From Acinetobacter ursingii DSM 16037 = CIP 107286 (GTDB lineage: Bacteria; Pseudomonadota; Gammaproteobacteria; Pseudomonadales; Moraxellaceae), in contig NZ_KB849718.1 of NCBI RefSeq assembly GCF_000368825.1, forward strand, positions 14,874 through 78,873: a DNA stretch of 64,000 nt, in the 5' to 3' direction. Each line of letters begins with the position of its first letter. Within the stretch, counting starts at the first letter, position 1. The notes below the pieces were generated by a model. That model was not told where the DNA came from and made no database searches. It saw only the letters and a list, made by a program, of their open reading frames with translations. Below are positions 18,460-25,756 of the stretch, in pieces. Made by a program: the position numbers and the translations under genes.

Positions 18460-19101
18460 TCAGAATAAGACGTTTTGTTTCTGCTCATCGCGTGGAAATG
18501 TGACGAATTCATCGGGCATTTGAAAGAAATATTCATGCGCATGTTCATGATCGGCTGTTAGCCAGTCTTTTCTGTACTGTTCTGGAATAACGATGATGGA
18601 TCGCTTCTCATCCTTCGGTGCATGGAATTGTTTCATAAAAGGGTGATGGTCCGAATTGATGGTCAACATTGAAAAGGAACGTACCTTATTGCCATTAATC
18701 ACTGCATCATCATAGATCCCTGCAACAGTAAAAGGCTGATCATCTTTACGCTTGATGGTGTACCAGTGTGGCTTGCCATTGATGTATTTCGGCTCATAAA
18801 ATTCTTGTACTGGGACTAGGCAGAACTTGCTGTACTTCCAAGCATGTCGAAAGCTAGGCTTATCTGCTACAGACTCAGTTCTGGCGTTATAAGTATGACT
18901 GCTGAACTTCAATTCTTTCGCCCAGCTCGGTAGTAATCCAAACTTTGCAATATCAAGCTCTAAGTGATCTGAGCCGTTCAGAATGATTGGAGCATGATAG
19001 GAAGGGAATACATGATCCTTAAGCTCAAGATCAAACTGGCTTGTATCGACACCTAAGAGTGTCAAATTTCTTTTATTTGGAAATAGGTAATTTGAGCACA
19101 T
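18460..19101 (-). CDS. SOS response-associated peptidase (SRAP, YedK/HMCES family)
   Basis: The 213-aa protein starts MCSNYLF with the obligatory Cys2, which in YedK/HMCES forms a covalent thiazolidine link with abasic sites in single-stranded DNA. The family motifs NARTES (about 93-98), VQEFYEP (Glu) and the His region NSDHHPFMKQFHAPKDEKR are present. It lies directly upstream of umuDC in the same orientation, forming a DNA-damage tolerance module that shields abasic sites and provides error-prone synthesis. Confidence 0.92.
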   Translation of the reverse strand: MCSNYLFPNKRNLTLLGVDTSQFDLELKDHVFPSYHAPIILNGSDHLELDIAKFGLLPSWAKELKFSSHTYNARTESVADKPSFRHAWKYSKFCLVPVQEFYEPKYINGKPHWYTIKRKDDQPFTVAGIYDDAVINGNKVRSFSMLTINSDHHPFMKQFHAPKDEKRSIIVIPEQYRKDWLTADHEHAHEYFFQMPDEFVTFPRDEQKQNVLF

Positions 19102-19144
19102 AGCCTGATCACATAACTAAAGAATTTATCTGAAATTGTATACG

Positions 19145-19303
19145 ATGCTTTATGGAACACATGGGATTTATGGTGTCAGTTCAAGTAGGCTATATGAAAA
19201 AAGTCATGATGGGGCAAGTTACATTTTCAGTATGACTTATGGGATGCAAAACTACGTTGGGCGTGAAGTCATAAAAAAATTAATCAGGATTTTGCATAAA
19301 TAG
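19145..19303 (+). CDS. Small hypothetical ORF divergent from the SRAP gene
   Basis: The 52-aa ORF starts MLYGTHGIYGVSSSRLYEKS and ends GREVIKKLIRILHK. It is divergent from the SRAP gene and followed immediately by a hairpin terminator, which supports it being a transcribed gene. No family is recognised. Confidence 0.4.
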   Translation: MLYGTHGIYGVSSSRLYEKSHDGASYIFSMTYGMQNYVGREVIKKLIRILHK

Positions 19304-19327
19304 TGCGCCGTAAGGCGCATTATTTTT
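19298..19327. terminator. Bidirectional rho-independent terminator
   Basis: TGCGCC-GTAA-GGCGCA hairpin (19304-19309 / 19314-19319), flanked by A-rich sequence on the left and TTATTTTT on the right. It lies between two converging genes. Confidence 0.8.
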
Positions 19328-19341
19328 AAGGAAGGTTTGTA

Positions 19342-20448
19342 TTACTCGACAATATATAACTTATGTTTTTTCTTCGGGGGCTCAACTTTAGCTAAAGCAT
19401 CAAATGTTAATTGATTAAAATCTTCTTCAGAGATTCCAATTTCATCAAGCATTTTATTTTTATCAAAAGATGGTTGTGAGGCTAAAACAGAGATAATTTT
19501 GGGCAACATCAAACTCTCATCTCGATGAGTTTCTTCAGGTTCATTAATGTTGTAGCCCAACGAATTGATCTTTATAGAGTTACTACGATTAACCCAATCA
19601 CTAACTAATCCCAGCTTGTGAGCTTTATAGTTAATAGCCTTCAGGGATGTTCGCCAAATCTTTTTATACTCAATCATATTTTCTAGTGAAAAATAGCGTG
19701 GAGCAGTAGAAAGAAATGCATCTGTTGGCATTAAAAATTCAGATGAAAATTGATCCGCTTCAGTTTCGAGAACACGATTATCTTTCTCGACACGAATTTT
19801 TTTGTTATGCGTATGCATAACGATATGACCAAGTTCGTGTGCACAATCGAAGCGGGCTATTTCGGCAGACTTAAATGTATTTAGAAATATGAAAGGGCTA
19901 CCACTTTCATCATCAAAAAAAGATAGTGCATCAATTTCTCGAATTTCAGTCGGTAATCTAAAGACACGGATTCCCTTTAGCTCACACAACGAAACAATGT
20001 TATTAATAGGTTGATTACCTAAAGCCCATAAACCTCTCAACTCTGACGCTAGGTGATCGGCATACTTAGATTCACCCAAAAACTCAGTAATATCTAAATC
20101 AGGACGGTGAAAAGTAGGTAACTTTACTTTCTGATTTAAGTACTTGTTAATATTTATTGCTAAAAGAGTATATGCCTCATTAGCTTTTCTATGCTGTGCT
20201 TTAATACGAGCAACCGATCTATAGAAGATTTGGTCTGTTTCATGTGGTTGTGTGTCATTACCTGCAAAGAATGACTTGGGTAAATTTAATACACGGCATA
20301 TATCATCTTGATCATTTTCATTGATTTCTTTATCCACGTCTAAAAGTTGCTTTACCTTAGAGATAGAGCAACTCAATTTTTCTGCGAAATCGGTATTGCT
20401 AAGTCCTCGTAATTCTTTAGCAATACGTAAACGATCTTTATTAAACAC
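19342..20448 (-). CDS. XRE-family regulator fused to ImmA/IrrE zinc metallopeptidase
   Basis: The 368-aa protein has an N-terminal HTH (LRIAKELRGLSNTDFAEKLS, about 5-55) and a COG2856 metalloprotease domain with the HExxH motif FDCAHELGHIVMH (about 196-208) and a downstream Glu in VLETEADQFSSEFLMP. Such proteins typically cleave a repressor (ImmA/ImmR in ICEBs1) or regulate stress. Its immediate upstream neighbour (236 aa) is 12 bp away in the same operon and could be its partner or substrate. Confidence 0.85.
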   Translation of the reverse strand: MFNKDRLRIAKELRGLSNTDFAEKLSCSISKVKQLLDVDKEINENDQDDICRVLNLPKSFFAGNDTQPHETDQIFYRSVARIKAQHRKANEAYTLLAININKYLNQKVKLPTFHRPDLDITEFLGESKYADHLASELRGLWALGNQPINNIVSLCELKGIRVFRLPTEIREIDALSFFDDESGSPFIFLNTFKSAEIARFDCAHELGHIVMHTHNKKIRVEKDNRVLETEADQFSSEFLMPTDAFLSTAPRYFSLENMIEYKKIWRTSLKAINYKAHKLGLVSDWVNRSNSIKINSLGYNINEPEETHRDESLMLPKIISVLASQPSFDKNKMLDEIGISEEDFNQLTFDALAKVEPPKKKHKLYIVE

Positions 20449-20460
20449 ATTAACCTCAGA

Positions 20461-21171
20461 TTAAACTACAAGCTGAATATCAAAATCATCTGGTTTAATT
20501 TCATTAGATGGTTCCAATACTGGCTTAGGATCAGTTTTTACAGGAACTGTATTATCTATTTCAAATGCAATTCTGCAAGTATGGTCACTTGGTAAAATTG
20601 AAATTTTTTTCGCTTTTAAGTCCTGTACGAAGCTAGTTGGGTATGCAAATTCAAAAGGAATATTTGGGATATCAATGTCTTTATAGGCTGGATGTGATGC
20701 TGAAGGAAAGTATAAAATCCATGTTCTCAATTTTGTCTCATCATCATAAGCAGACTGATTCTCCTTAATATTATTTAATGTCATTAATCCTTTTTCACAG
20801 TGTGCTGATACAACTTGATCAGCTAACCCCAATGCAATATTCCCGCTCATAAAGATAATTTGTATTTTCTTTACTGTATTCTCAATTCTTGGCTGGCTGT
20901 CATTGTGGAATATCCAAGCAGGATCAGATTGTCGAAGCAGTAAAGCAATCTGTTCTCCAATTTTTCCCCATCGTGCAATAAAGCGTGCACGGTTATAGTG
21001 AGTATTTGTTCTATAGTCAGCATCACCGATCATAATTGCGTTTCTGACTAACTCGAGATCAGGTAATCCTAACTGTTTAGCTTTTTTGATAGCATTTTCA
21101 CCTTTGAAAAAATCACATGGCGTGGGTTCAGAAGGTTGGATTGATTCTTCATCAAGGAGATTTAAATTCAT
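20461..21171 (-). CDS. Unknown protein paired with the ImmA/IrrE protease
   Basis: The 236-aa protein (MNLNLLDEESIQPSEPTPCD..., ending DDFDIQLVV) is not recognised. It has no membrane segment or obvious catalytic motif. The C-terminal 30 residues are Pro/Glu/Asp-rich and likely disordered, which would suit a protease-accessible tail. It is the first gene of a two-gene operon behind a strong palindromic operator. A two-gene regulator/protease stress or defence module is inferred from context only. Confidence 0.7.
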   Translation of the reverse strand: MNLNLLDEESIQPSEPTPCDFFKGENAIKKAKQLGLPDLELVRNAIMIGDADYRTNTHYNRARFIARWGKIGEQIALLLRQSDPAWIFHNDSQPRIENTVKKIQIIFMSGNIALGLADQVVSAHCEKGLMTLNNIKENQSAYDDETKLRTWILYFPSASHPAYKDIDIPNIPFEFAYPTSFVQDLKAKKISILPSDHTCRIAFEIDNTVPVKTDPKPVLEPSNEIKPDDFDIQLVV

Positions 21172-21196
21172 CTTAAAAGTTATCCTAAAGTAGCGA

Positions 21197-21238
21197 ATGT
21201 CTTTTTTATAACATCTTTTGATGTTTTAAAAAAGACAT
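21197..21238. promoter_or_regulatory. Long palindromic operator upstream of the ImmA/IrrE operon
   Basis: Left arm ATGTCTTTTTTATAACATC, spacer TTTT, right arm GATGTTTTAAAAAAGACAT. The 19-bp arms pair with a single mismatch. The dyad lies 25 bp upstream of the start of the minus-strand operon and about 60 bp upstream of the plus-strand zinc-ribbon gene, so it could control both. An XRE-type dimer or tetramer site is the simplest reading. Confidence 0.8.
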
Positions 21239-21299
21239 TTTTATAAATGTGTGCTATCTTCACTTACAACTTGATAATAAGAATTTTGGAGAAGAGACG

Positions 21300-21521
21300 T
21301 TGAGTAACTTATTCATTAATCATAAAAATTGTCCTGAATGCGGTGGCCGTATCAAAGGCTATTATTACTACTGTGGGCAGTGTGGTAGTCAAAATGTTGT
21401 AAACTGGAAGCACACGGGGATATTTTTGTTGATTGCTGGAACGATTTTTCTGGTTGCTATGCTTTTTTTTGCTAAAAAATTTTGTGCAAATCCATTTTTT
21501 TCACAAGTTTCATTGTGCTAA
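21300..21521 (+). CDS. Zinc-ribbon membrane protein, TTG start
   Basis: The 73-aa protein has CPECGGRIKGYYYYCGQCG (two CxxC knuckles, zinc ribbon) followed by one membrane helix (IFLLIAGTIFLVAMLFFA). The TTG at 21300 is preferred because GGAGAAGAG lies just upstream of it. The in-frame ATG at 21249 would add 17 residues that overlap the promoter region and lacks a ribosome binding site. It is divergent from the ImmA/IrrE operon. Confidence 0.6.
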   Translation: MSNLFINHKNCPECGGRIKGYYYYCGQCGSQNVVNWKHTGIFLLIAGTIFLVAMLFFAKKFCANPFFSQVSLC

Positions 21522-21554
21522 TTTTTTAAATAATTCATAGAGGTTGATAGTAAA

Positions 21555-21800
21555 ATGAAAGTTAAAGATTTAATTAAATAATTAGAAGAGTTTGATCTGG
21601 AATTAGATGTTTTAATTGCTAATGAAGAGAACAAAATCATTGGCATAAAAACCCTAGCCCGATTCTTTGAAATAAGCTATGTTTCTTTTGTTCATCCAGA
21701 GACACAAAGAAATGATATGGAAAGAAATGTTGAATTTACCTTTTTAGGAATGTCGACTAAAGACTCTAGAGTTATTGTTTTTATTGACGTTGTTCCATAA
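21555..21800 (+). pseudogene. Small conserved-looking gene with an early stop
   Basis: The frame reads MKVKDLIK, TAA (21579-21581), then LEEFDLELDVLIANEENKII and on to VIVFIDVVP with a normal stop at 21800. Without the TAA (one change from CAA, Gln) it would be an 81-aa protein with a good start context (GAGGTTGATAGTAAAATG). Either a recent nonsense mutation or use of a downstream non-ATG start is possible. Confidence 0.6.
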
Positions 21801-22029
21801 TTTTCAAGTAGTCAAAATGAGTATACAATATTCATGTGATGCAAGAAGATACAACTGGATAGGATGGGCCCATAAGTATTTGAAGCTGCCTCGTGTATGA
21901 TCATGGGGACTGTCCAAACAAACGGCTTTTGAGAGTGCTGCCTGATACGAAAAATAATATCCAAGAGATGCTAGCGGTAAATTTAGTGTAAAATTTAATG
22001 CTAGCCATCATTAAAACTTATTTAAAAAT
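21801..22029. other. Intergenic region
   Basis: No gene is seen. The second half (ATGCTAGCGGTAAATTTAG...TTTAATGCTAGCCAT, about 21968-22008) holds an inverted ATGCTAGC motif and is the likely promoter or operator of the phosphoribosyltransferase-like gene. Confidence 0.35.
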
Positions 22030-22743
22030 ATGAAGTTATATCGCACAGATTGGAATATGCTTCCTAAAACGGTTATTGACCGTGGTCTTGGAGATGCAAC
22101 CTCTCATTACATGTATGAAGCTGCTAAAGCAGGGGATGTTGAAAGTGCGTATATTTTAGCTAAAGATTTAGTTTCGGATGAGGCGATTGCTGAACTAGAA
22201 AGAATTATCGATGGTCGGGAAACTATTATAGTACCTGTACATGCTGAGGAAGCAGTCGGTCGTAATATGATTCCTTTAGCTACTTCAGCAGTTATAGCAA
22301 AGAAACTTGGGCTTGAAGTTGATACGAATATAGTTCAAGCTATAAAAGTATCAAGAACTGGCGGTGATGGGTGGCATAGATTAGCCAACCCACCAGCATT
22401 TGATGGGACAATAAACAATGATAAATGTGTTATTATTGTTGATGATACCCAGACCCAAGGTGGTACTTTTGCAGCATTAAAAGGTCATATTGAAACAACT
22501 GGGACGAATAAAGTTATTGGAGCATATGCACTGACGGGTAAACAATACTCATCACAATTAGCTCTAAGTAAAGAAACTCTTCAGCAATTGAGGGATGTAT
22601 ATGGTAATCTTGAAGCATGGTGGAAATCGATTTACGGGTACGATTTCGAAAGGCTCACAGAGTGGGAAGCAAAGTATATCCTCAACTCTCGTAAAACAGC
22701 TGACGAAGTCCGAGATAGAATCATTGCGTCAAAACAAACGTGA
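22030..22743 (+). CDS. Phosphoribosyltransferase-like protein
   Basis: The 237-aa protein carries a type-I PRPP-binding loop, VIIVDDTQTQGGTFAALKGH (about 137-156), and a preceding strand around TIIVPVHAEEAVGRN. The family binds PRPP or phosphorylated sugars. No purine or pyrimidine-specific hood can be named. The C-terminus (WWKSIYGYDFERLTEWEAKYIL) is unusual. It is a single-gene unit followed by its own terminator, near a P4-type integrase and away from nucleotide metabolism genes. An accessory or defence-related role is possible but unproven. Confidence 0.7.
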   Translation: MKLYRTDWNMLPKTVIDRGLGDATSHYMYEAAKAGDVESAYILAKDLVSDEAIAELERIIDGRETIIVPVHAEEAVGRNMIPLATSAVIAKKLGLEVDTNIVQAIKVSRTGGDGWHRLANPPAFDGTINNDKCVIIVDDTQTQGGTFAALKGHIETTGTNKVIGAYALTGKQYSSQLALSKETLQQLRDVYGNLEAWWKSIYGYDFERLTEWEAKYILNSRKTADEVRDRIIASKQT

Positions 22744-22792
22744 TGCTTATGCACTTATGATGAAAATGAATTAATTATTATTTAATTAAGTT

Positions 22793-22820
22793 AAAAGACT
22801 GCTATATAGCGGTCTTTTTT
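22793..22820 (+). terminator. Rho-independent terminator after the PRTase-like gene
   Basis: AAAAGACTGCTATATAGCGGTCTTTTTT: the stem AAAGACTGCTA/TAGCGGTCTTT with one G-T pair is followed by a T-run. Confidence 0.9.
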
Positions 22821-23136
22821 GTTTTTGAGCTCTACAAATTTTAATGAGTACATATAGTTACTTTTATAAAAATGATAATAAAGGGTAGAGGAGGTCATCT
22901 AAGAATTTAAAGCACAAGACTTATTTAACATTGATGACAGAAAAAGTGAGTTGTTGGGAACTTAAAGAAGAGGTGGTACTTATAATGGTTACTAAAATAC
23001 AAATACTTAAAATATTAAATATATAAAACAATATATTACAAATATATATGATGCGTAGTGTACGCATCATATATAAAGCGTTCTATTTTGATATAATTGA
23101 TCCAATCAACCCCTTATTAGGTTTCATTTAAATTCC
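22821..23136. other. Intergenic region upstream of the integrase
   Basis: No gene is seen. It is AT-rich, with a perfect 15-bp-arm hairpin at 23043-23075. A possible attachment or regulatory region for the integrase, but no tRNA end is present. Confidence 0.4.
23043..23075. repeat. Perfect inverted repeat before the integrase gene
   Basis: TATATATGATGCGTA-GTG-TACGCATCATATATA with 15-bp arms. It lies 61 bp before the integrase start. There is no T-run typical of a terminator, so an operator or recombination-directionality site is as likely. Confidence 0.75.
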
Positions 23137-24336
23137 ATGAGTCTTACTGAAATTAAAGTTCGCCAAGCTCATTGCAAGGAAAAAACCTGTTTTTTATCCG
23201 ATGAAGATGGGCTTAGCCTGAAGATTGAGCCGAGTGGAAGAAAATCTTGGTGCTATCGCTATACAGATCCACAAACTAAAAAACGTCGACGCATTCAGCT
23301 AGGTCTTTATCCTGATTTATCGCTGAAAAAGGCACGACAAGTCAGAGATGACTTTAAAGACAATGATTTCTGTTTTGAACATGATACTGCCTCTAATGTC
23401 ATCACCTTTGGTAAGGTCGGGGAGGAGTGGTTACAGTTCAAACTGAAAAATGCCTTCAACGATCTACCCCGCTGTGGTGTACTACAGTTAGCAGAAAGAT
23501 GCTTACAGCAAGATATTTATCCAGACCTTCAGGATTTACCTTTTCAAAACATCAAGCGTTATGACCTGGTTTCAGTAATCAAAAAAATAGAGGGACGCCA
23601 AGTAAAAGAACCTGTCAAGAAAGCTTGTAGTTATTTGAACCAAATTTATGACTACGCTGTAGCGATGGGTTATTGTGAATACAATATCGCCCATGGTTTA
23701 AATAAAATTGTAATCAACAGTAAAATTAAGAAGAACTATCCGTATTTAAAAGCGGAGGAAATATCCGAATTTAAGAATAACTTACAAAAATTGGATACCC
23801 ATCCCATTATTAAAAAAGCACTAATGTTCAAATTACATACTGGAGTGCGAGGGGCTGAATTGTTATTGGCTGAGCCTCATCATTTTGATTTAAATGCAAA
23901 AATATGGAAAATTCCTGCCTTGCATATTAAACAGTTTCGACGTAAAGTCATTTTAGGGCATGAGATTCCAGACTTTTTAGTACCACTTTCAGATCAGGCT
24001 TTAGAGATTTTAAAAGACGTCATGCAATGGTCATACGGTGAAAAATATATTTTTGCAAGCCCTCGGAAACACAATCAACCGATTCATTTCAATACATTAA
24101 ATATGGCTATTCGTAAGATGGGCTATGGCAAACATCAATTATCCTCTCATGGACTACGTTCCACTTTTAGTACCATTTTGAATGACTCAGGTTTGTTTCA
24201 AGATAATTGGATTGAGGCACAACTTTCACATATTGATAAGAACCGTACCCGTGCCAGCTATAATCATGCTGACTATTTAGCTCAACGGACTGAAATGATG
24301 CAGTGGTGGGGTGATTATTTAAGTACTAGTAAGTGA
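23137..24336 (+). CDS. P4-type tyrosine integrase
   Basis: The 399-aa protein has a DUF4102-like N-terminus (DEDGLSLKIEPSGRKSWCYR; IQLGLYPDLSLKKAR), a core-binding domain and a catalytic domain with HTGVRGAELLL (Arg), HGLRSTF (HxxR) and a degenerate LSHIDKNRTRASYNHADYL box (His, Tyr). It is the usual integrase of genomic islands. The island it mobilised is unclear, since no tRNA lies alongside. Confidence 0.92.
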   Translation: MSLTEIKVRQAHCKEKTCFLSDEDGLSLKIEPSGRKSWCYRYTDPQTKKRRRIQLGLYPDLSLKKARQVRDDFKDNDFCFEHDTASNVITFGKVGEEWLQFKLKNAFNDLPRCGVLQLAERCLQQDIYPDLQDLPFQNIKRYDLVSVIKKIEGRQVKEPVKKACSYLNQIYDYAVAMGYCEYNIAHGLNKIVINSKIKKNYPYLKAEEISEFKNNLQKLDTHPIIKKALMFKLHTGVRGAELLLAEPHHFDLNAKIWKIPALHIKQFRRKVILGHEIPDFLVPLSDQALEILKDVMQWSYGEKYIFASPRKHNQPIHFNTLNMAIRKMGYGKHQLSSHGLRSTFSTILNDSGLFQDNWIEAQLSHIDKNRTRASYNHADYLAQRTEMMQWWGDYLSTSK

Positions 24337-24479
24337 AAATCGTACTTTTATACATAAACTTAAAATGATGTGGTTCCGTTAATTAGACCACTCAATTCAG
24401 TTTTATAAGTGATAAATCCGCTCTAAATATTTAAATTATGCTGCCGAAAGTGACATCGAGAAAGATTTGTTAATTGTTT

Positions 24480-24525
24480 AATTGTACTAGCTTGTATTTA
24501 AATGGATTCGCTAGCGGACACTTAC
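24480..24525. mobile_element. IS66-type terminal remnant
   Basis: The complement reads GTAAGTGTCCGCTAGCGAAT, the terminal pattern of IS66-family elements, and resembles the IS66 end at 31246 (GTAAGCGTCCGCTGAATCC). Only the end is present. Confidence 0.5.
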
Positions 24526-24526
24526 G

Positions 24527-24558
24527 GAACTAAAGATTACAGTAGTAATCTTTAGTTC
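24527..24558. terminator. Strong hairpin, probable terminator
   Basis: GAACTAAAGATTAC-AGTA-GTAATCTTTAGTTC, a perfect 14-bp stem followed by ATATATTTTTTATA. It lies between the integrase and the catabolic cluster. Confidence 0.7.
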
Positions 24559-24627
24559 ATATATTTTTTATACATTCATTTTTAAAGAAACTATAGAAAA
24601 AATCAATTTCAATTTAATGCTCTACAT

Positions 24628-24738
24628 GGCTTTGTTGCACAAATACCTAACACTATAATTTTATTATGTTTATTTTTATTGAAATTCAACAAAAACATTA
24701 AAAATCAGTAACTTTCAAAAAATTTATGCAATAAAGCC
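24628..24738. mobile_element. 111-bp MITE-like element with IS5/IS903-type ends
   Basis: It starts GGCTTTGTTGCACAAATA and ends TTTATGCAATAAAGCC; the ends are imperfect inverted repeats of the IS903 type. The interior is very AT-rich and non-coding. No flanking duplication was recognised. Confidence 0.65.
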
Positions 24739-24797
24739 TAAGGAAGTTACCATACTTTTTTATATGCTTAACTTCCTAAGCCTCTTATTTAATTATT

Positions 24798-25697
24798 TTA
24801 TGTTGTTCGGACAAGTTTACGTGAAGTGATGTGTGATTGAATTTTTTGCCCCAATAAATGCACCATTAAACCCAGCATAACAATACAAGAACCCAGCCAC
24901 TGCAAAGTATTTAATTGTTCATCTAAAAATAAATAGGCAAAAATCATACTTATAACAGGTACCCAGAGTGACAATGGGCTAATTTTAGCAGCAGGATAAC
25001 GTGTCAGTAGGTAGATCCATAAGCCATATCCGACAATAGTGGCAAAGTAAGCGAGAAATGCTGCAGCACCAAATCCTTTCCATGTCAGCGCGTGCCAATC
25101 GGCTATGACGCCTTGCCAGCCAATATTTTGTACCGCTAAAAGTAAAAACCATAAAGGGGTAAGAATATTGCCCCATACGACCAGACCAATTGGGTTAACA
25201 GGCCCCATTTTTTTGACTACGATATTGCCACAGGCCCATGAAATTGCAGAGCATAAAACCAATGCCAGCCCCATTAATGGCACATGACTATGTTGTTGAC
25301 CGAATGCAATCAGCATTAAGCCCATAAAGGCAATCGCTATGGCCAACCACTGGTTCCAGATGGCTTGTTCACGTAATAAAAATGCTGCAATCATGACAGT
25401 AAAAAATGCTTGGGATTGAACCACCAAAGCGACTAGACCTGTAGGCATTCCAGTCGCAATTGCACTGAACATAAATGCAAATTGAGAAAAGTTACTAATA
25501 AAGCCATAAAGTAATAACCATTTCCACCCGATGCTTGGAATACGAATGAAAAAGAGGGCAGGCAATAAAACCAGTAGATAGCGTAAACATCCGAGGAGCA
25601 TAGGGTGTATCTCACTGACGCCAACTTTCATAAAATAAAAGTTAATACCCCATATGAACACTACTGCGAAAGCTGCAAGTTTATCTTTTAAAAGCAT
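24798..25697 (-). CDS. EamA/DMT-family transporter
   Basis: This 299-aa membrane protein has two EamA repeats and ten predicted helices (KLAAFAVVFIWGINFYFMKV... and ISWACGNIVVKKMG...). The start at MLLKDKL is preferred because TTAGGAAA precedes it, and the 11-residue upstream extension is not typical. Family members export amino acids or related metabolites. It lies 59 bp downstream of the permease gene on the same strand, so it is probably the last gene of the catabolic operon. The substrate is unknown. Confidence 0.88.
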   Translation of the reverse strand: MLLKDKLAAFAVVFIWGINFYFMKVGVSEIHPMLLGCLRYLLVLLPALFFIRIPSIGWKWLLLYGFISNFSQFAFMFSAIATGMPTGLVALVVQSQAFFTVMIAAFLLREQAIWNQWLAIAIAFMGLMLIAFGQQHSHVPLMGLALVLCSAISWACGNIVVKKMGPVNPIGLVVWGNILTPLWFLLLAVQNIGWQGVIADWHALTWKGFGAAAFLAYFATIVGYGLWIYLLTRYPAAKISPLSLWVPVISMIFAYLFLDEQLNTLQWLGSCIVMLGLMVHLLGQKIQSHITSRKLVRTT

Positions 25698-25756
25698 GTG
25701 TGATTTCCTAAAGACGAGGATGACCTGCACAAAGTACAGGTCAGTGTATTTGAGGA

